A stretch of 64,000 bases of DNA from Paralichthys olivaceus (GCF_024713975.1 NC_091113.1:8320501-8384500), one strand, 5' to 3'. Shown: positions 1 through 14,008, numbered from the stretch's first letter. Notes: generated by a model from the letters alone, not told the origin. A program made the numbers and translations.

Positions 1-3000
1 AAAGATGTGCAACACAGCAAGGTCTCTGTCCAGTGAAATTCATGTAACCCTAAACTTCAATGGTGCCAGACACTTGAGACCCCGAAAGGTTGAATGACTT
101 GAACTAGTTTGAAAACATGGGAGCAAAAACAATTGAAAGGCAAATGACATTTCTTATTATTTTCACTATTTTATTTTAAATTTGACTGTAACAATCATTT
201 CCAAAATATACAGTTTAAATTGTATTCCATTTATGAAAATCATCTTGTCTAAGTGTCTAAGACGTAGTCTAAGTCAATCAACCCGAGCAGCAGCATTTTT
301 GCCACCTCCTCCCCTCGTTTCTCCATTTAAAAAACCCTGCAATGAGAAATAGGAGGCAGCCCTCCCTTTTTGAGGAAAATCATTACACAATCTGAGTGAG
401 AATAGAATATTCTGTGCCCAGGCTTGCCTCCTGTTATTGCACCATTAATAACTTTTGCAGCTGCCAACTAAACAACACCGAGCTTGGTTGGAGAGGCGCT
501 GACTAATGCAGTCAGTAAATTAAAACCATCGGCGTTGGTTTCATACGACAGACCGAACCCTGTTGTCAGATGTTGGGCTTTTTCTCCCCCATTGCTTTCA
601 TCCTCCCACCCAGTGCATCTATTTGTGTTTTATACATCTTCCGAAGAACGGCTGCATTCATCATTTCCCATCAAGCAAAGAAATTCTCAAAAGCAGCGCC
701 ACACATCGAGTTACTGTATGTTCAACTTCGCTGATTCTCACTGGAACCCGGGGGTGACCATTCCTGTGCGGAGAGACTGTCAAAACTCATGAGATGCTTC
801 TTTCTTGAAAATAATTGAGCAAACACCAAACATGAATACAGGTTTATGTCTGTAATAACAATGATGTGGAAAACTGAAGCCTCGAGACAGTTAATCTTGC
901 CAATCGTCTCCACACAGTCATTGATCTCCGGCTCACGGCTCGATCAAAGAACCTTTTAAAAGAGTGTTAACTTTGTAATTAAAAGCAGATGCCGCATACG
1001 GCCTTTATCCCATCAGTATGTGCAGCGCATTTGTGTGCAATTTAATAATGTAGAATCTCTGCTTCATTATAATGTATGGTTGTTATAGAAACTGCACTCG
1101 CAGTAGGAAGGTCTCCGGGATGAAATAAGCCTGGCTTATAGAAAATGTAAACAATGTCTATATGCTCGTCATGAAAATTAGGGTACAGATTCAAAAGAGG
1201 AGAGGTAAGGTTAAACAATATATATACACACATAAATTAAATATTAAGTTTGTCACATTTTTCCTAGTTATATGCTCCCACTGTGTGTTGGGTGCATCTG
1301 AAATTAAAGATAAAGAGTACAACCAAGCTACATTTTGCACAAACCACAACTCTAATCTGTGAAATTGGATGAATTTAAATTGCCTACCAAATGGGATTAA
1401 ATTGTATTGGCCGTATTTTGCTGAGAGGGGGGCATGTGTGAAAGGAATGGATACGGATGTTACAGTATTAAGGAGCCCCCCATATATTTTACCCAGGAAA
1501 CGCAGTGGAGAGCATCCAGTGGGAGTCAATGGGCTCGGGGAGGCTGAAGTGCCAGCTCAAGAGAGAAGGCTTAACAAAGGCTGTGTGGGAGGGCTTCTGT
1601 GCAGTGTGCGCTCATGAAGTGGAGCATTGTCTCAAGCTTTCCCCCCAACTGCCAACCCACACGTGTAGTCACAAACCTACCACCCTACATACACCTAATC
1701 ACCGTGAAACAATCTGCCTCCCCTGCATGTCCGCGTGCTGTGTAATTTCGCACATGCAGACAGTCAGACAATGTAAACGTAACCTCGCTAAGTGCGAGAG
1801 GGCTTGAACCGAAACACTTAAAACACACACTATAAGAGCACAAGCATTAATTTATTCTAGATGACTCTTGGCGTTTGAGCTGCGGTGCCTCGTGCAGGAG
1901 CGTAGGGGGGGTAAGGTCGGCACATACTGAGAGATGGTGGTAATTTGTTGGCTGAGGTTTAAAAGGGGAACTCAACTTTACACATTAGAATCATATTAGT
2001 GGTCAAATGGAGCACTATACGCAGCTGGTGAAAACTGTTCACGAATGTTTCCTGTAGCTTTGTTACTTAAATCTGAGAAAATAGCATCGGTGACAGTTGG
2101 TGCCATCCTGCTGGCAGCAGAAGATATGCTACAGATAAACAGATTGAGGGAAAATAAAAACACTCACAGTTTCGTGATGTAACAAGGCCTGGTGAGATAA
2201 GGCACAAAAACAACTGCAGGGGAACATGGGGAATTTAGGAAATGATTGTGTGTAATGCATGAAACAGAGCCATTTAAAACACATGGGATGGTCAAAGTTG
2301 TTTCACTGATTCACACTTTATGTATAAACTGTATATAAAGACGTGTCTGCACTTCCTCCCGCTATTCTGAAGAGAAGCTAAATTATACCAGATAGAGTCA
2401 GAGCCTGGGCAGTAATGATCGGGGGATGGAAACACGGTGAACTGGTCCTTTTTAGCATTAAATAATCAAAACCAAATGTACAAGGGAAAAAAAGAGCACT
2501 TGAACATACATCAGTCACCATCAATCACCATCTTTGAGAACATTTTATTTTGAAATGAACTAGTTTGGTCCACTAACATGGAGGAGACAGGGTTTTTGAC
2601 CTTTACTGTAGCCATTACTTAGTCACTAAATGACTATCTTACAACCAACTACATCCATGGTGTTGGCTAATAGCTAAAATTCAGAAGTCTTTACAAGTCA
2701 GTCTAACATTTGTTTGTGAACGTGCTACCTTATACGGACAGTTTGAAACACATCAAACGTCACCTCACTTCCTCCTTTGCTCCAATCTCACTTCATACAT
2801 CATTACTTTAGTCACCAGACGCTTTGTCAGTTGAACATGAACATGCTGATTTGCTTTTCTAAGTTGTTTTAATGGAGCACAATCTCTTTAAATTGTGCTT
2901 GGAAAACATTTTTTTAATGGAAACCCTGTTTAATAAAGTGGGGACAAAGAATTTCAAAGGCACTGGCGTTTATGAGGCAGGGAGGGTCAAATGAAACGTT

Positions 3001-4150
3001 CTCTACGAGGTTTATGAAAGCGTAACACCATAAACATTTAAAGTGTTGGTTCAAGCAAATGACAAAATAAGGTATTTTATAGCCCAACTCCTTCGGTGTG
3101 TTGTGTGTTGCAGATCATTTCAGTTTAACGGGCCCAGGTTTTGAGATACTGTATTTGCCTCATAACCCAGCACAAGATGAATTTGCGTTGCTAAAGTGAG
3201 AGTTTTTAGAAACCCACAAGCAGTGATAACCGAATGTCCTCTCAACACTTTTTATTGCAACTTCTTCATCAGCAAAGTAGATGTAGGAGAAACTGTTAAG
3301 AGCAGATTAACCAAAGTAAAAAAGACATTTAAAGAAAGATGTTGAGGAAGAAAATTCTGATGATTCATTTCTCTTAAAATCGGAGAAATTAAACCCATGG
3401 AGTTGATTCATTTGGGTGAATTGGCTCTTTAATCGATCCCGAGCACGAGAACCTGCACACCTGACGACTGCAGTGACCAAAACGAGGATTTGATGTGTTT
3501 TCTAAAATCTCCGCTCTCCACTTCTCCAAACACTGGCATGATTCAAGCTTTCATTCTGGGCGTAAGCAGCAGCTAATCCGTGCATCATAATTTGTAACAC
3601 TCCATGCTTATTAGGTGGTATCTCAGGCATTATGGGCTGAAGTAATTAACTCCAGTTACCCAAGGGTAAAGGTGTTCATGGTACATATGATGTCTAAGCC
3701 CGTCAACTGGGGCTAATAATGAAATCAGATACAGTCCCTGTGGTGGGTCACGTGCAGCCCGCCCGGTCACGGCTTGCATGAAATGCCCTGCTGTCAATTA
3801 AAAAAGCAGCATCAAATATAAAATAACCCACCAGTAATTACTCTCCACTCTTCAATGACACACACTGTGCCGGATCATAAAAGGATCATTTTGTGTAGTT
3901 AACTCTGTGAGCGGAAAAAGTGAAAATATATAAATCCTATTTTCAGCAGCGATTGTAATTTTAAGACGACTATTCTCACAATTAGCTAATGGTGTTAAAG
4001 AGATTTGGGCTTCGTCAAATGGACTTTGTCTGCGCCCCTCTTGTGTCGTGTCAAACAGAACAACGTCGTGTTCTCTGACTTCCAAAAATAATGAGTTTCT
4101 CCCCTGACTCGATAATTGATGATATAATGAGGGAGAGAGGAAAGTCAGGG
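1..4150. other. Non-coding DNA at the left edge
   Basis: No splice-consistent coding exon is recognised on either strand. A dispersed repeat is likely at 2310-2700. The stretch 3540-3850 is repeat-free and contains homeodomain-type TAATTA/TAATTAC words and an E-box CACGTG, so it could be a conserved enhancer. That is only a guess without comparison to other fish. Confidence 0.5.
2310..2700 (+). repeat. Teleost dispersed repeat (CTGTATATAAAG type)
   Basis: It begins around AAACTGTATATAAAGACG and ends around ACATGGAGGAGACAGGGTTTTTGACC. I recognise both as recurrent in teleost genomes. Related end fragments appear near 10890-10960 and 50870-50925 here. The identification rests on familiarity, since the copies in this window overlap little. 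Confidence 0.4.
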
Positions 4151-4153
4151 ATG

Positions 4154-4155
<2 letters not shown>

Positions 4156-4205
<50 letters not shown>
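4156..4205 (+). repeat. GA microsatellite
   Basis: About 25 AG dinucleotides in an otherwise unique region. The frames that run through it on both strands are artefacts of the repeat. Confidence 0.95.
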
Positions 4206-4209
<4 letters not shown>

Positions 4210-5357
4210 ACATGTGTTTGTGCTCGTGAAAGAGTGCCCCATATTTTGTGTCGTCGCCCTCGGGGCTGGGCATGTACACCCCCAGCATTGTAACCTACTT
4301 TTTTCACCCCTCCCCTGGAAGAAGAAAAAAAAGTGTCCCGAGCCCAAATCCAATCTGTTTCTTGTGACACTATTGTCATTTTCACTCTGTGCCAGCTCTG
4401 AGAACAGCTCTGCCACCTGATTGTGCCGTGCTGTGCCGCGCCGCGCTGTTTGTGTTCATGTACTAATACTGGCTGTGAGTACATAAATTACTGCTAAGTA
4501 AACATTTAGACATGAAGCAAAAAGCAGACAAACAAATCACGAAGCGAGGGGCAGCTCCCTCCTGCAGCAGACGTATTCAAAATGTCCTCATCTTTGAGCA
4601 GTTGTTTGAAATGATTATTTCATGCGTCCACATGCGTCCTTTAATAATGCACTCGCTGATGCCAAATGGCTTTTTGTTTAATATGAATGTTTTATCAGCT
4701 CAATTCATATGAGGAACATAAGAGTAAAGTGATTTTGCTGATTTTTTATTCCCCCCTTCCCATCTAGGGATGAAGCTCCGCCACACATCGCTCCCACATC
4801 TGCATTGTAAATGAAACTGAACAAGGGCGCAACATTAGGATGCAAATTAAAGACCTTCAGAAAGCATTCAAATAATGATAGGCAGTAGAAAACCAAGGGG
4901 GCGTTTAGAGAAGTATTGAAGTTTTGCTTGGCTGCCTTCATGAGGCCCTCATAACCATAGTCTTGACTTCTGTCAACACTGATGAAATGATAAAATGTCT
5001 TAGTGTCATTTACACATGTTGTCTTCTGAGAGGAGATTTTTTTCCAAGCAAATATTGACTCTTTTGAAATAATTGGTGTTTTTCCCCCAAAAAACTGCTA
5101 AATTTACTCCACCTGTACACAACAACTGCTCCTGCAGAACATTTTTTATTTTTTCCTCACGCACGTGGACGGGAAGACTTTTTAATTCATTTCAGACACA
5201 ATATAGAAACATACATGTATATTATACTTTATTACGGCAGATGATTATAATTTTTTTAAGTGCAGTGCATCATGTTCCTCCAATTGATTTACTCTCTTGC
5301 ATTAGCACAGTGTTTCTCACATGAACATCAAACTGTGAGCTGTCTGGATTGTTCACA
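4206..5357. other. Non-coding DNA, no feature seen
   Basis: AT-rich sequence between the GA microsatellite and the SINE-like pair. No gene, repeat or structured RNA is recognised. Confidence 0.5.
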
Positions 5358-5545
5358 GGTGAGAATGTGTGGGCGGCCGAGACCGGAACGTTGGTGGTTT
5401 GATCCACGGCTCCTCCACTCGCCAAAGTGTCCTTGGGCAAGACACTAAACTCTAGTGTGTGAAGGATGTGAGGTAATAAAAGCACTGTATGCAGAAATGC
5501 TGCATGAATGGGTGGACAAGGTCTTGATAGGTATACGGTGCAGTC
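5358..5545 (+). mobile_element. SINE-like dispersed repeat, copy 1
   Basis: It contains GTGGTTTGATCCACGG (resembles a tRNA B-box) and GTGTCCTTGGGCAAGACACT, followed by AATAAAAGCACTGTATGCAG and GCTGCATGAATGGGTGGA. The block order is the same as in the next copy at 5690. This family is widespread in teleosts. Confidence 0.65.
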
Positions 5546-5689
5546 TACTTAATTTCTGCATCTTCATTTTTACATTTGTGCGTTATGTGCTTGATGCCTT
5601 GCTGCAGGAACACAGGAATTGGATGAATATCAATCAATATCTCTATCTACCCGTCTATCTATTTGTCTCCCCATATCTTTCTAATGTGG

Positions 5690-5860
5690 GTGGCTGTGGC
5701 ATGGGGGGGGGGGAACTGTGATGTCAATGGTTAGACCCCTGGCTCATCCGCTGCATGCTGAAGTGTCGTTGAGCAAAGCACTGAGCTCTATTGTTTGAAG
5801 AATGTGTGATTATAAAAGTGTTGTATACAGAAATGCTGTATGAATGGTTGAATGAATGGA
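5690..5860 (+). mobile_element. SINE-like dispersed repeat, copy 2
   Basis: A diverged second copy in the same orientation as copy 1. It shows GAAGTGTCGTTGAGCAAAGC, then TATAAAAGTGTTGTATACAG and GCTGTATGAATGGTTGAATG. The two copies lie only about 150 bases apart. Confidence 0.6.
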
Positions 5861-7059
5861 TGAATGTGTTTGCATTATGAAAGCTACATCACACACAGCG
5901 CAAACCTCAACTTGAAATTTTGGAATCATAGATAATTGGTATGAGCTTGCAAAATTGATATAAAAGGTAAAATATAAGGAAAAGCACAGTGCACCGTTGA
6001 TGAAAAGCTTCAAACAGTCCCTCAGCAGAACAGATAACCTTACAATGTATATCTAATTTTACTTTTTTATGACAGGACCGGCATAGATCAAATCATGAGG
6101 GATCCAGAGGTAATCCAATTCAAATGAGATTCGGCGCAGCATGCGTTTTTTTCTCCTCGAGTTGTGATTTATCGATTTTAAAAACCCATTCCGCGCTCAT
6201 CTCCGTGTGTACACGCAACGCCTTATGTTTACCGCAGCGATCATGTCTCTGTCAGTCATGCCAGTGCCATGTTACTTCCAGAAAACACAATAAGCTTGAA
6301 AGACAGAGTGAGAGACTAAACATTTCTCTTCTTTCATCCGAACACTCGCTCCATCCGTAGATCTCAGCATGAAGGTAATTGTTGCCAGCAGGTAACACAT
6401 TCAATTAAACACCTTATTCCTCGACACAAGCAAAACATGTTTATTTGTAGATGCTGCAGAAAGACTTTGATGCATTGGATTACTCTGCAAAGGCTCCATC
6501 CTGCAGGTTTTAGATCTGGTGCTTTCAAACAACATTCAATCTCAGGCTCTTTCTTTTTTTTTCCTGCAGGATCTGTGCCCTGGTTTTAAAGTCAAGAGAA
6601 GCAATTAAAAGCTGGCAGAGGGTTAACTAACACCCAGCGGAGCAAAATCGATGAGCGGCATCCTGCTTGAACTAATCACAGTACTGAGGGTGAAGCCCAG
6701 CCAACAGACATGAAAAGTACAGGAAGCAATGACAGGGCTAATGGTTCGGAAAATGCTGCTGATGAATGAGGAGAAAAGGTTCCGACTCCGTCTTCAGCCT
6801 TTTTTATTTACCTTGCTCCCGGGCACCAGGTTGACTTGAATGTGATACTGAGGGATAACATGGATTGGAGGATAGTGAGATTGTAAAGAGTGTGATTTGA
6901 TATTATCTTTACATAACTCGTATTTTTATATGATATATGAAGAGAAAGTAATTTTATATTACGTAACGTTGTGTAATGCTTTCAATTGAAAATAGAAAAT
7001 CTGAATTTTACATGTAACTTTTATGATGTTTGTATTGCCTAAATATTATTCCTATTTCC
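5861..7059. other. Non-coding DNA, no feature seen
   Basis: No gene or clear repeat recognised. A T-rich tract followed by CCTGCAG near 6550 looks like a splice acceptor but leads into no recognisable exon. Confidence 0.5.
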
Positions 7060-7565
7060 ATTAATCCATGCATTTTCTACACAACTTATCTTCGAGGGTG
7101 GCGGGGGGAGCTGGAGCCAATCATAGCCCACATAGCAAAATTGTTTTGGCCCAGATTTGCCCTGCAACCACCCACATACAACATGGAATGATAGCACTTG
7201 AATGGTCTACACCTGTTTGCCAGATCTGGGCCAGAACTAAGTCTTTGCAATACAGCATGTCAACCAAATTAGTTTTGTATATTCACTATTTTACAAGTGA
7301 GCGACTTTAGGCTCACATCCATTTCATTCAGGCCACAAGAGGCCAGATAAGCTGCATCATTGCTTGAAGTGGTCTACATCTGTATGATATCTCGGAGCTG
7401 ACATTGGACGAGAAGCGGATTGGATGGGTCGCAGAGTTGACAGACAGACACAAACATTTTATTATATTCTTTGGACTCTGGTAGGAACCCTGAGATAACC
7501 CATGTAAACTCTGGGATTCGAACCCTCTTGCATCAATGCTAACCAATACTCTACTGTGCTGCCAT
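7060..7565 (+). mobile_element. Teleost interspersed repeat with nested second repeat
   Basis: The outer parts (CATGCATTTTCTACACAACTT and GGGGGAGCTGGAGCCAATC at the left; GCTGACATTGGACGAGAAGC and GGGATTCGAACCCTCTTGC at the right) belong to a common fish repeat. The middle, about 7110-7385, interrupts it and matches a different element found again, inverted, at 21725-21875. Confidence 0.55.
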
Positions 7566-10500
7566 TATTCCTATTTATTGTGAAATATTTACTGCTAGCC
7601 TATCTGCCTTTTCCAGCATGGGGGTATTCCATATAGGTGTGATATATGAGGCTGAGTATTTCCAGATACTGGCTATAAATGTGTTATGTGTTACTGTCAG
7701 CTAAACAGATAGGACAGGGTGTTCTATTTGTTTTACTTCCACAACTCTACATGTCTATTTAAATGTCAGATACTTTTGCCTTACACTCGTCACCACCTCC
7801 ACCAGGTAATGCTAAAGCAAACTGACAGTTGCTTTTGTAAACATTAAGCCCGACTGTCGTTTAGACAAAAAGGCTACATACCATTTTCTTTAATCTCGTC
7901 GGTGTAAATTACTGCTTAGAGCCTGTGAATCACTCATTTTTTCACCCACCCCACAGTTGTAGGCATCATTTTGGGAGCGAGGAGCAAAGCTAATGAAACC
8001 TCTCAGCATTTACAAAATAGGACCACTCAAGAATTTTATATTTGCATCAGGTCATTGTTTGTTTCATAAAAGAAAAGGAGGGGGAGAGAGAGAAAACAGA
8101 TGAAGGTGCGGGAAGAAAAAAAAAAACCTCTCACTTCCCAATTGAAGACAGCAGTCTTGGCAAAAGAGTAAACAATGCAGTTCCGCATACAGCTTTGAGA
8201 CTTAATGGAGCCATCGCCATGGCAACCCCATTTTCTAGTCATATCTTTAATGAAAAGGTAATGAGAGAAACATAACAGTCCCAACTTCATTACCGGAGTA
8301 AGATTCAGCAATAAAAACTAAATCAGAGTGTCTGTCATTTGAGGGAGCAGAAGCAGCAGGTACACACCGATTATAAAAACATGCCGCTGTCGTTTAGACA
8401 CAAGGAGACGTGTGTCCTCTAAGATGCTGATCACATGACAGGTTGCTCATTTGAGGCTGCATCATGTCTCTTTTACTTGTGGTACGATTTCTTATTAATC
8501 AAAGTCAAAAAATCAATATGACACTCTGAAAGTCCTGCGTAATTAATGATAAATTTGTTGCATATCCAGAGAGTAACTACATACAAACCACATTATTACA
8601 ATAGATCCATCAACAAATACTTAATCATCATGAGTTGTTAAAAGGCTAATGGCAGCAGAGATAGATTGCTTTTTTAAATCTATTTGTTCTGAATCTTGGC
8701 AGATTGTTGCTACAGCGAGACAGAAACTAAAACAGCGGGTGACTATCGTGTGGGATTGTTCAGGCCTTCTTCTGATCAATGTCAGTGAGTTCATCATCAG
8801 GAGTACTGTCTCGTTTATGTAGCCTTTATGTGTGAAAAGAGAAAAGTCCTTTTTTAACAATGTAACCATCACATACTTCCATGCGTGCTTTACGCTGGCA
8901 AGGTTGTTAAGCAATACATCCCCACACAAACAATTTGTGGTGGTACTGCTCATTTCGTCCGTATTCATAAGCTTTCAGAAGAAGTGCACAAATATTTTAT
9001 ATAACAAATGGAACGCAGACTATTGAAAGAAGATAAATTAGCCTTTCACAGTACACATCAGTCATGTGACCCATTGCTAATAAACACATTGATCAGTGCA
9101 GGGTTAAGTAAAGGATCTTACCACCACTGTATAATCTGTAAGTAGCCCATATTGAATGAAATGTATTGCTGAAACATTTCATGTATAAGCTGAGAGGACT
9201 CAAGGTGAAGTCTGCGAAGAAACACAATTCAAATCAATTGATCCAGATGACATTCCTTTCCCCTGGTTAGAGTGTTGAATGTTCATCAAATGCACGGCTG
9301 CTATGCAACAGGAAAAGACATGCATTTTCACTGAGTCTCTCCTCACAGTCCCATAACATACATATTTGACAAAGATGATATTACATATGTACGGGGGGGG
9401 TGGTTGTGGGGGGCTGTTTGAATTCCAAATGATCAACTAGTCTTTAAGTCTTTGCATTTTACCTCAGAGCTGGCGATCGTCTCTTTGAGGAGAATCCAAC
9501 ATTCATCTTTTTTTTTTTAATTGGATGTGACCTCTGGAAGGGTGTTACCCTGCGGAAAATGAGATGTGGCCCCTTTGCCAGCCCTGTAAGGTAAATACAA
9601 CATCAGGTCTAAATCCACGTCTCACTGCGGCAGTTTACCTTGTCGTCCTCTCCTCATTACCACAGTAACCCTGTGATCTGGCCAGTTCTTCAGCTGTAAT
9701 GATGCATGATCCTCTGAGAGTAACTTTAATCTCGACCGGGGGAGATCCAGACGCCAGGTACCAAAGTCTCTGGCTGCCTTCAGCGGTGCACTCGAGCCCC
9801 ATCAAGTCCACCACTAGCCAGCCTCCTCCCCCCCCAAAAAAGCCTTCAGACATCTTCCATGCATAATTAGGCAGAGTCCACAAAGAATAGCAGAGACGAG
9901 GATTTTCTTTCTTAAAGCATAGGCTAATGTTGCATTATTGTTTCTACGAGAAGTGGGTCTTGCTTGTGCAAGGCATTAACGGAGCCCTGACTGATCTGTG
10001 TCATAAGACTGCACAGATTTGGCGTTTTTGTCGAGCACCATTGAGATTTTTTTCTTGCGCTTCTGCGATAGAATTTTAACAGTCTCCCTTTGAGCCCGAG
10101 CAAACAGGGTGAAAGGCTCAGTGTTGTGATATCAGAGCCAGTTGAATGATAAGTCAGGGCCAAAATAAGAAAGAATGGTAAGAATGGCGCCCTGGGCTGT
10201 GTCCCAGATCTTGCTATGAATACATTCAAGGATAATTGTGCGGAGTGACTGGACTACTTTGTTTTAAGAGCTGCATTAACGCCAAAGCCAAGACAGTCCA
10301 GGAAAGGAAGAATGTACAGCGGAGCAGCGGAAGGGTCTGTCTGTCTTGAATACATTACATTCTTTCCTCATTGTCCTCTCAGACAGGAGGATTATTACTG
10401 GCTGGACACATGCTCTGGCAGCACCGGCCTTCATTATTATGCAGCGGTTGATGCAGGTTTAACAAAGAGAAATTTGTCTAGCATTTGTTTATCTGGGAGA

Positions 10501-10889
10501 GCAGAGTTTGGCACGGCAAAGCTGGCAGCGACAGTCGCAGGATAAGGTGGATACTCAAGTAAGTTGGCGGTCACAACAACCACCCCCTCACCGTCCTCTC
10601 TCTGCCACCGTCACCCTCTCATGCTCCCCACAGGTGCACAGATTTTCTAACTCCCACATCAAAGCGATGGCGGCGGAGTGAGAGACTGAAGTGAAGGGTT
10701 GCACATCGTTTCATCTTCACTTGTGTTCAGGAGAAGACACTACATCATTAATTTCTGGTGGATCTGAATTTTTATTGAAGACTTTGGTTTTTTAAAGGCC
10801 AAAACAAAATCCTTCCAGCAGGAGAAAAGATTCAACACAGATTTGGGTTAATGGTTCAACGCAAAGATGGTTTAACGAAGGACGTTTAT

Positions 10890-10960
10890 ATTGATTCCAT
10901 CAGCCAGCCACCAGGGGGCATCACACATAATTTGGCTTCACTTGGTCCATCTTTAAACAC
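10890..10960 (+). repeat. Repeat fragment containing a CTCF-like core
   Basis: CAGCCAGCCACCAGGGGGCA followed by TTTGGCTTCACTTGGTCCATC looks like the end of a very common teleost repeat. The core at 10908-10920 (CCACCAGGGGGCA) also fits the CTCF consensus. Confidence 0.45.
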
Positions 10961-13900
10961 TCAATGAACCCCACGTAAAATAAAAATATCAGACTCGACT
11001 TTGTGTCCGGAGGAGTGGGTGTGGTAGCTCTAAGTTATCGACAGTCCCCCCCCCCCCCCCCCTCCTCACAAGCTTTGAGAGAGGGCGGGGCATTTGGCTT
11101 CGTCCTTGACCTTCCAGTGAACCGAATACATCAGGAGTCTGTTGCCGAGGAGATTAAAATCATGCAACAATGGGTGACGGCAGGAGCTAAAGAAGCCGAG
11201 GTCTTCGAAAATATATTCAACACCGACCTAAAGCTGTCTGACACACGGCGGTGGTTTAATCTCAGCGTGCACGTAAGAGGCAGAATGCACCTCTGTTGTG
11301 ACACATTTCCTTGTTCAGCATCTTGCTAGGCCAACAAAGAGGGTCAGCCATAAGTTCTTTTCCAACCTTTCTGAAGGATTTATAGAGACTCGGAGGGGGG
11401 GGGAGATAAGAGTTGTGTGCACACCGCGCGTCTCTGAGGCACCGTCACAATCAGTTGCGCAATCCCATCATGCATCCAGGGAGTGCTGTGAGTGCTGCAC
11501 CCTCGTCTTATTACAGACAGCAGGTGCAGATGGTTAAAGACAGGTGCTTGGCAAAAAAAAAAAAAAAAAAAAGAAGAGGAAGGAGGAGGAGAAAAAAAAA
11601 GAACAAGCACCTGGTCCCTCTGTTGAAGCAGTCTGGGGCCGCTCTCTCTATGATTAGCTTTGTTTCTCCAACAGAGCGCAGCAAGAAACAAGACCTACAA
11701 CTTCATTAGGGTGGAGCACGGCACCCCCCTTCTTTGGCTTCTGTCCTACACTTGACTGCACTAAGTTAGAGGAGGACGGGGGTGTCTTGTGTAGAGCTTT
11801 TTTTTGGGGGGGGGGGGGTCCGTCACCGGAGTGGTGCCTCCTCGCCACAAGAAAAGAGCGGTAATCTGATGCATGTTAGTACAACAGAGTCACCGTGAGC
11901 GAGCGCTGAAAACAAAACAAAAGGCCCATGCAGGGAGTGAAAGAGCTGACCTGACAAGCAGCAATAAGATCGCTCCTACGAGCATTTGGCTGCTATTCAG
12001 TGCGGCTTTCTGACCCCCCTCCTGTGCAGGTAGAGGCCCCGAGAGCACCGTCCAACCACCGACCCTTCCCCGCCATTTTCAGGATAGCGTGGTGCATCTT
12101 CACAGACCAGCGGAGGAAATGAGCACTAATAGTGTGTTTGTATTATCAGAGCTCGTATGCCCACAGATTTGCTTTATTCATGGCCCTACTTCATGTCAGC
12201 CAACCATTGAATAATTGAAGGAATTATCAGGCCAGGGGATCCAAAGCCCCTCAGAAATGTGTCATGCCCCTGAGCAAAGCCTGCAGACAGAGGGAAAAAA
12301 GAGCGAAAGAGGGGCCTCCTAATTCAGTGCTGCTTGTGTACAGCCGCACAAACAGCCCAGCAATGTTCCACCTACATACAAAGTTAAAACACAGAGGTTG
12401 ATGATGCCACAAATGGCAAGCTTTGACTGGCAGAATATCAATAGCTCATAACAGCGGGAGCCCATGCATGTCAGATAAATTTATGATTTTCTCCAAATGC
12501 GGCTCTCCTGTTTTTGCTCCGCATCAGAATGGATGTTTTTGATGTAGCTAGATTTCACCATGCAGTTTGGCTAGTGTCCCTCATACAAAGAATGTGACTG
12601 ACGCAACATTAATCTCCAAACAAAGAGGCTGGCACAACTACTCCGCACAATTTCAGGGCTGCGAGGTGGCAACGTCACTCTCGATTTTTCAGCGCTCCTT
12701 CTCGGGCTGCTCCACTTTCCCCCGAATTCTCATTTAGATCAAACAAAATGCTCCAGAAAGGAGGTGAAATGGTACCGTTTAAATCCGTGACACACACGCA
12801 CCCAGGGGACCTCCTTCTCATTTTCTAAACAGAGAGTCGTGGCAAGAACTTTTAAATTTGCCATAATAAGGTGTGACCTACATGGGCGGGAGCCAAAGAG
12901 CTGGGCTCCGGCTCCCAGCAAGAATCCTGCCTATTGAGTATTCCAAAATCGAATGCATGAACATTAAGGAGGAAGAGAGATCCTCTCCTCCGCAGGAAAT
13001 AATTCTCTCATGGCTGACACGCAGCACTTCCCGCAGCATAGGTTGGAATACATACCACATCCTTCAAGGTGAAGCGCATGCAATATTTATTTTACTGATA
13101 CACTGTTTGGTATATTAAAAAATGTTACCAACAGCAGCCAGAGTTTGTAACATAATATAATCTCTCTGACACTGACATATGAAATGCATTCCTCGGCTGA
13201 CATTCATGAATAATGGCAGCTGTTTGGAGAAGAAAAAGTCGGAGATCTATTTTCAAATAGCTTTCAGCTGCGGTGCTGCAAAAACAACCACCCTGCTGTT
13301 TGCGTTGAATGGAAATGCATCTTTCATGAGCACAGGAAACTGTAATATGTACAGTATGTTTAGTAAAAATACATATGTGTAAACACTACGCATAGGAAGG
13401 ATAGAAAATATTGTCTTAGTTCAAGATTCGACTACACACTTAGTGATGCATAAAGAAGTGGATCTGAACCAGGGATTTGTCATGCAGCGCAGGATGAGAA
13501 GGTGTTACATGAGATTTTTACCGCAGAGCAAACATGTCAACATTTTGTAATTCTCCCCTGGAGGAGAATTCTCAGAGTGAGGGTGGCAGTCATTCACTGT
13601 GTCCAGAGTGTGAAAGGGTGGCCTATTCTCCGTGTGGGCTGGGGGCCTCGTTCAGGGAGGCAAGCTCGTGCAGGCGGTTCAGAGGGAAGCCCTGACACAA
13701 AGCAAGGACAACTTACGAGCCCGTTCCATGCTACTGTACCGCTGTGGTTTCTATTTTATTTGGGCGTCATTTTTTGCCTGGGGATCTGGGAACATGGCAA
13801 CATTGAGTCTGAGGAGCGGTCACATGATCAAACAAGTTGTAAAATATCTGAGGCCCGACACAATGTTTGTCGGTGGCTTCAAACACAAACCACTGAAAAA

Positions 13901-14008
13901 ATAACTCTGTTTTATAATGTGAAGGTTTGATTACATTTAGACTGGGTCAGGGTTAAGGAAACATGCTGCTGTGAGTTAATGTTACAACTCAATTAAGGTT
14001 AAAGGATC

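Noticed and set aside
3852-4484. A 210-codon open frame on the minus strand
   Set aside because: It runs through the GA microsatellite and its Ser-Leu repeat comes from CTCTCT. The flanks show no family resemblance.
11003-11329. 108-codon plus-strand frame in the intergenic region
   Set aside because: It starts beside a C homopolymer, has no flanking splice sites that extend it and matches no family I know.
13502-13930. 142-codon plus-strand frame in the intergenic region
   Set aside because: Composition is like the surrounding non-coding DNA, no domain is recognisable and no intron signals extend it.
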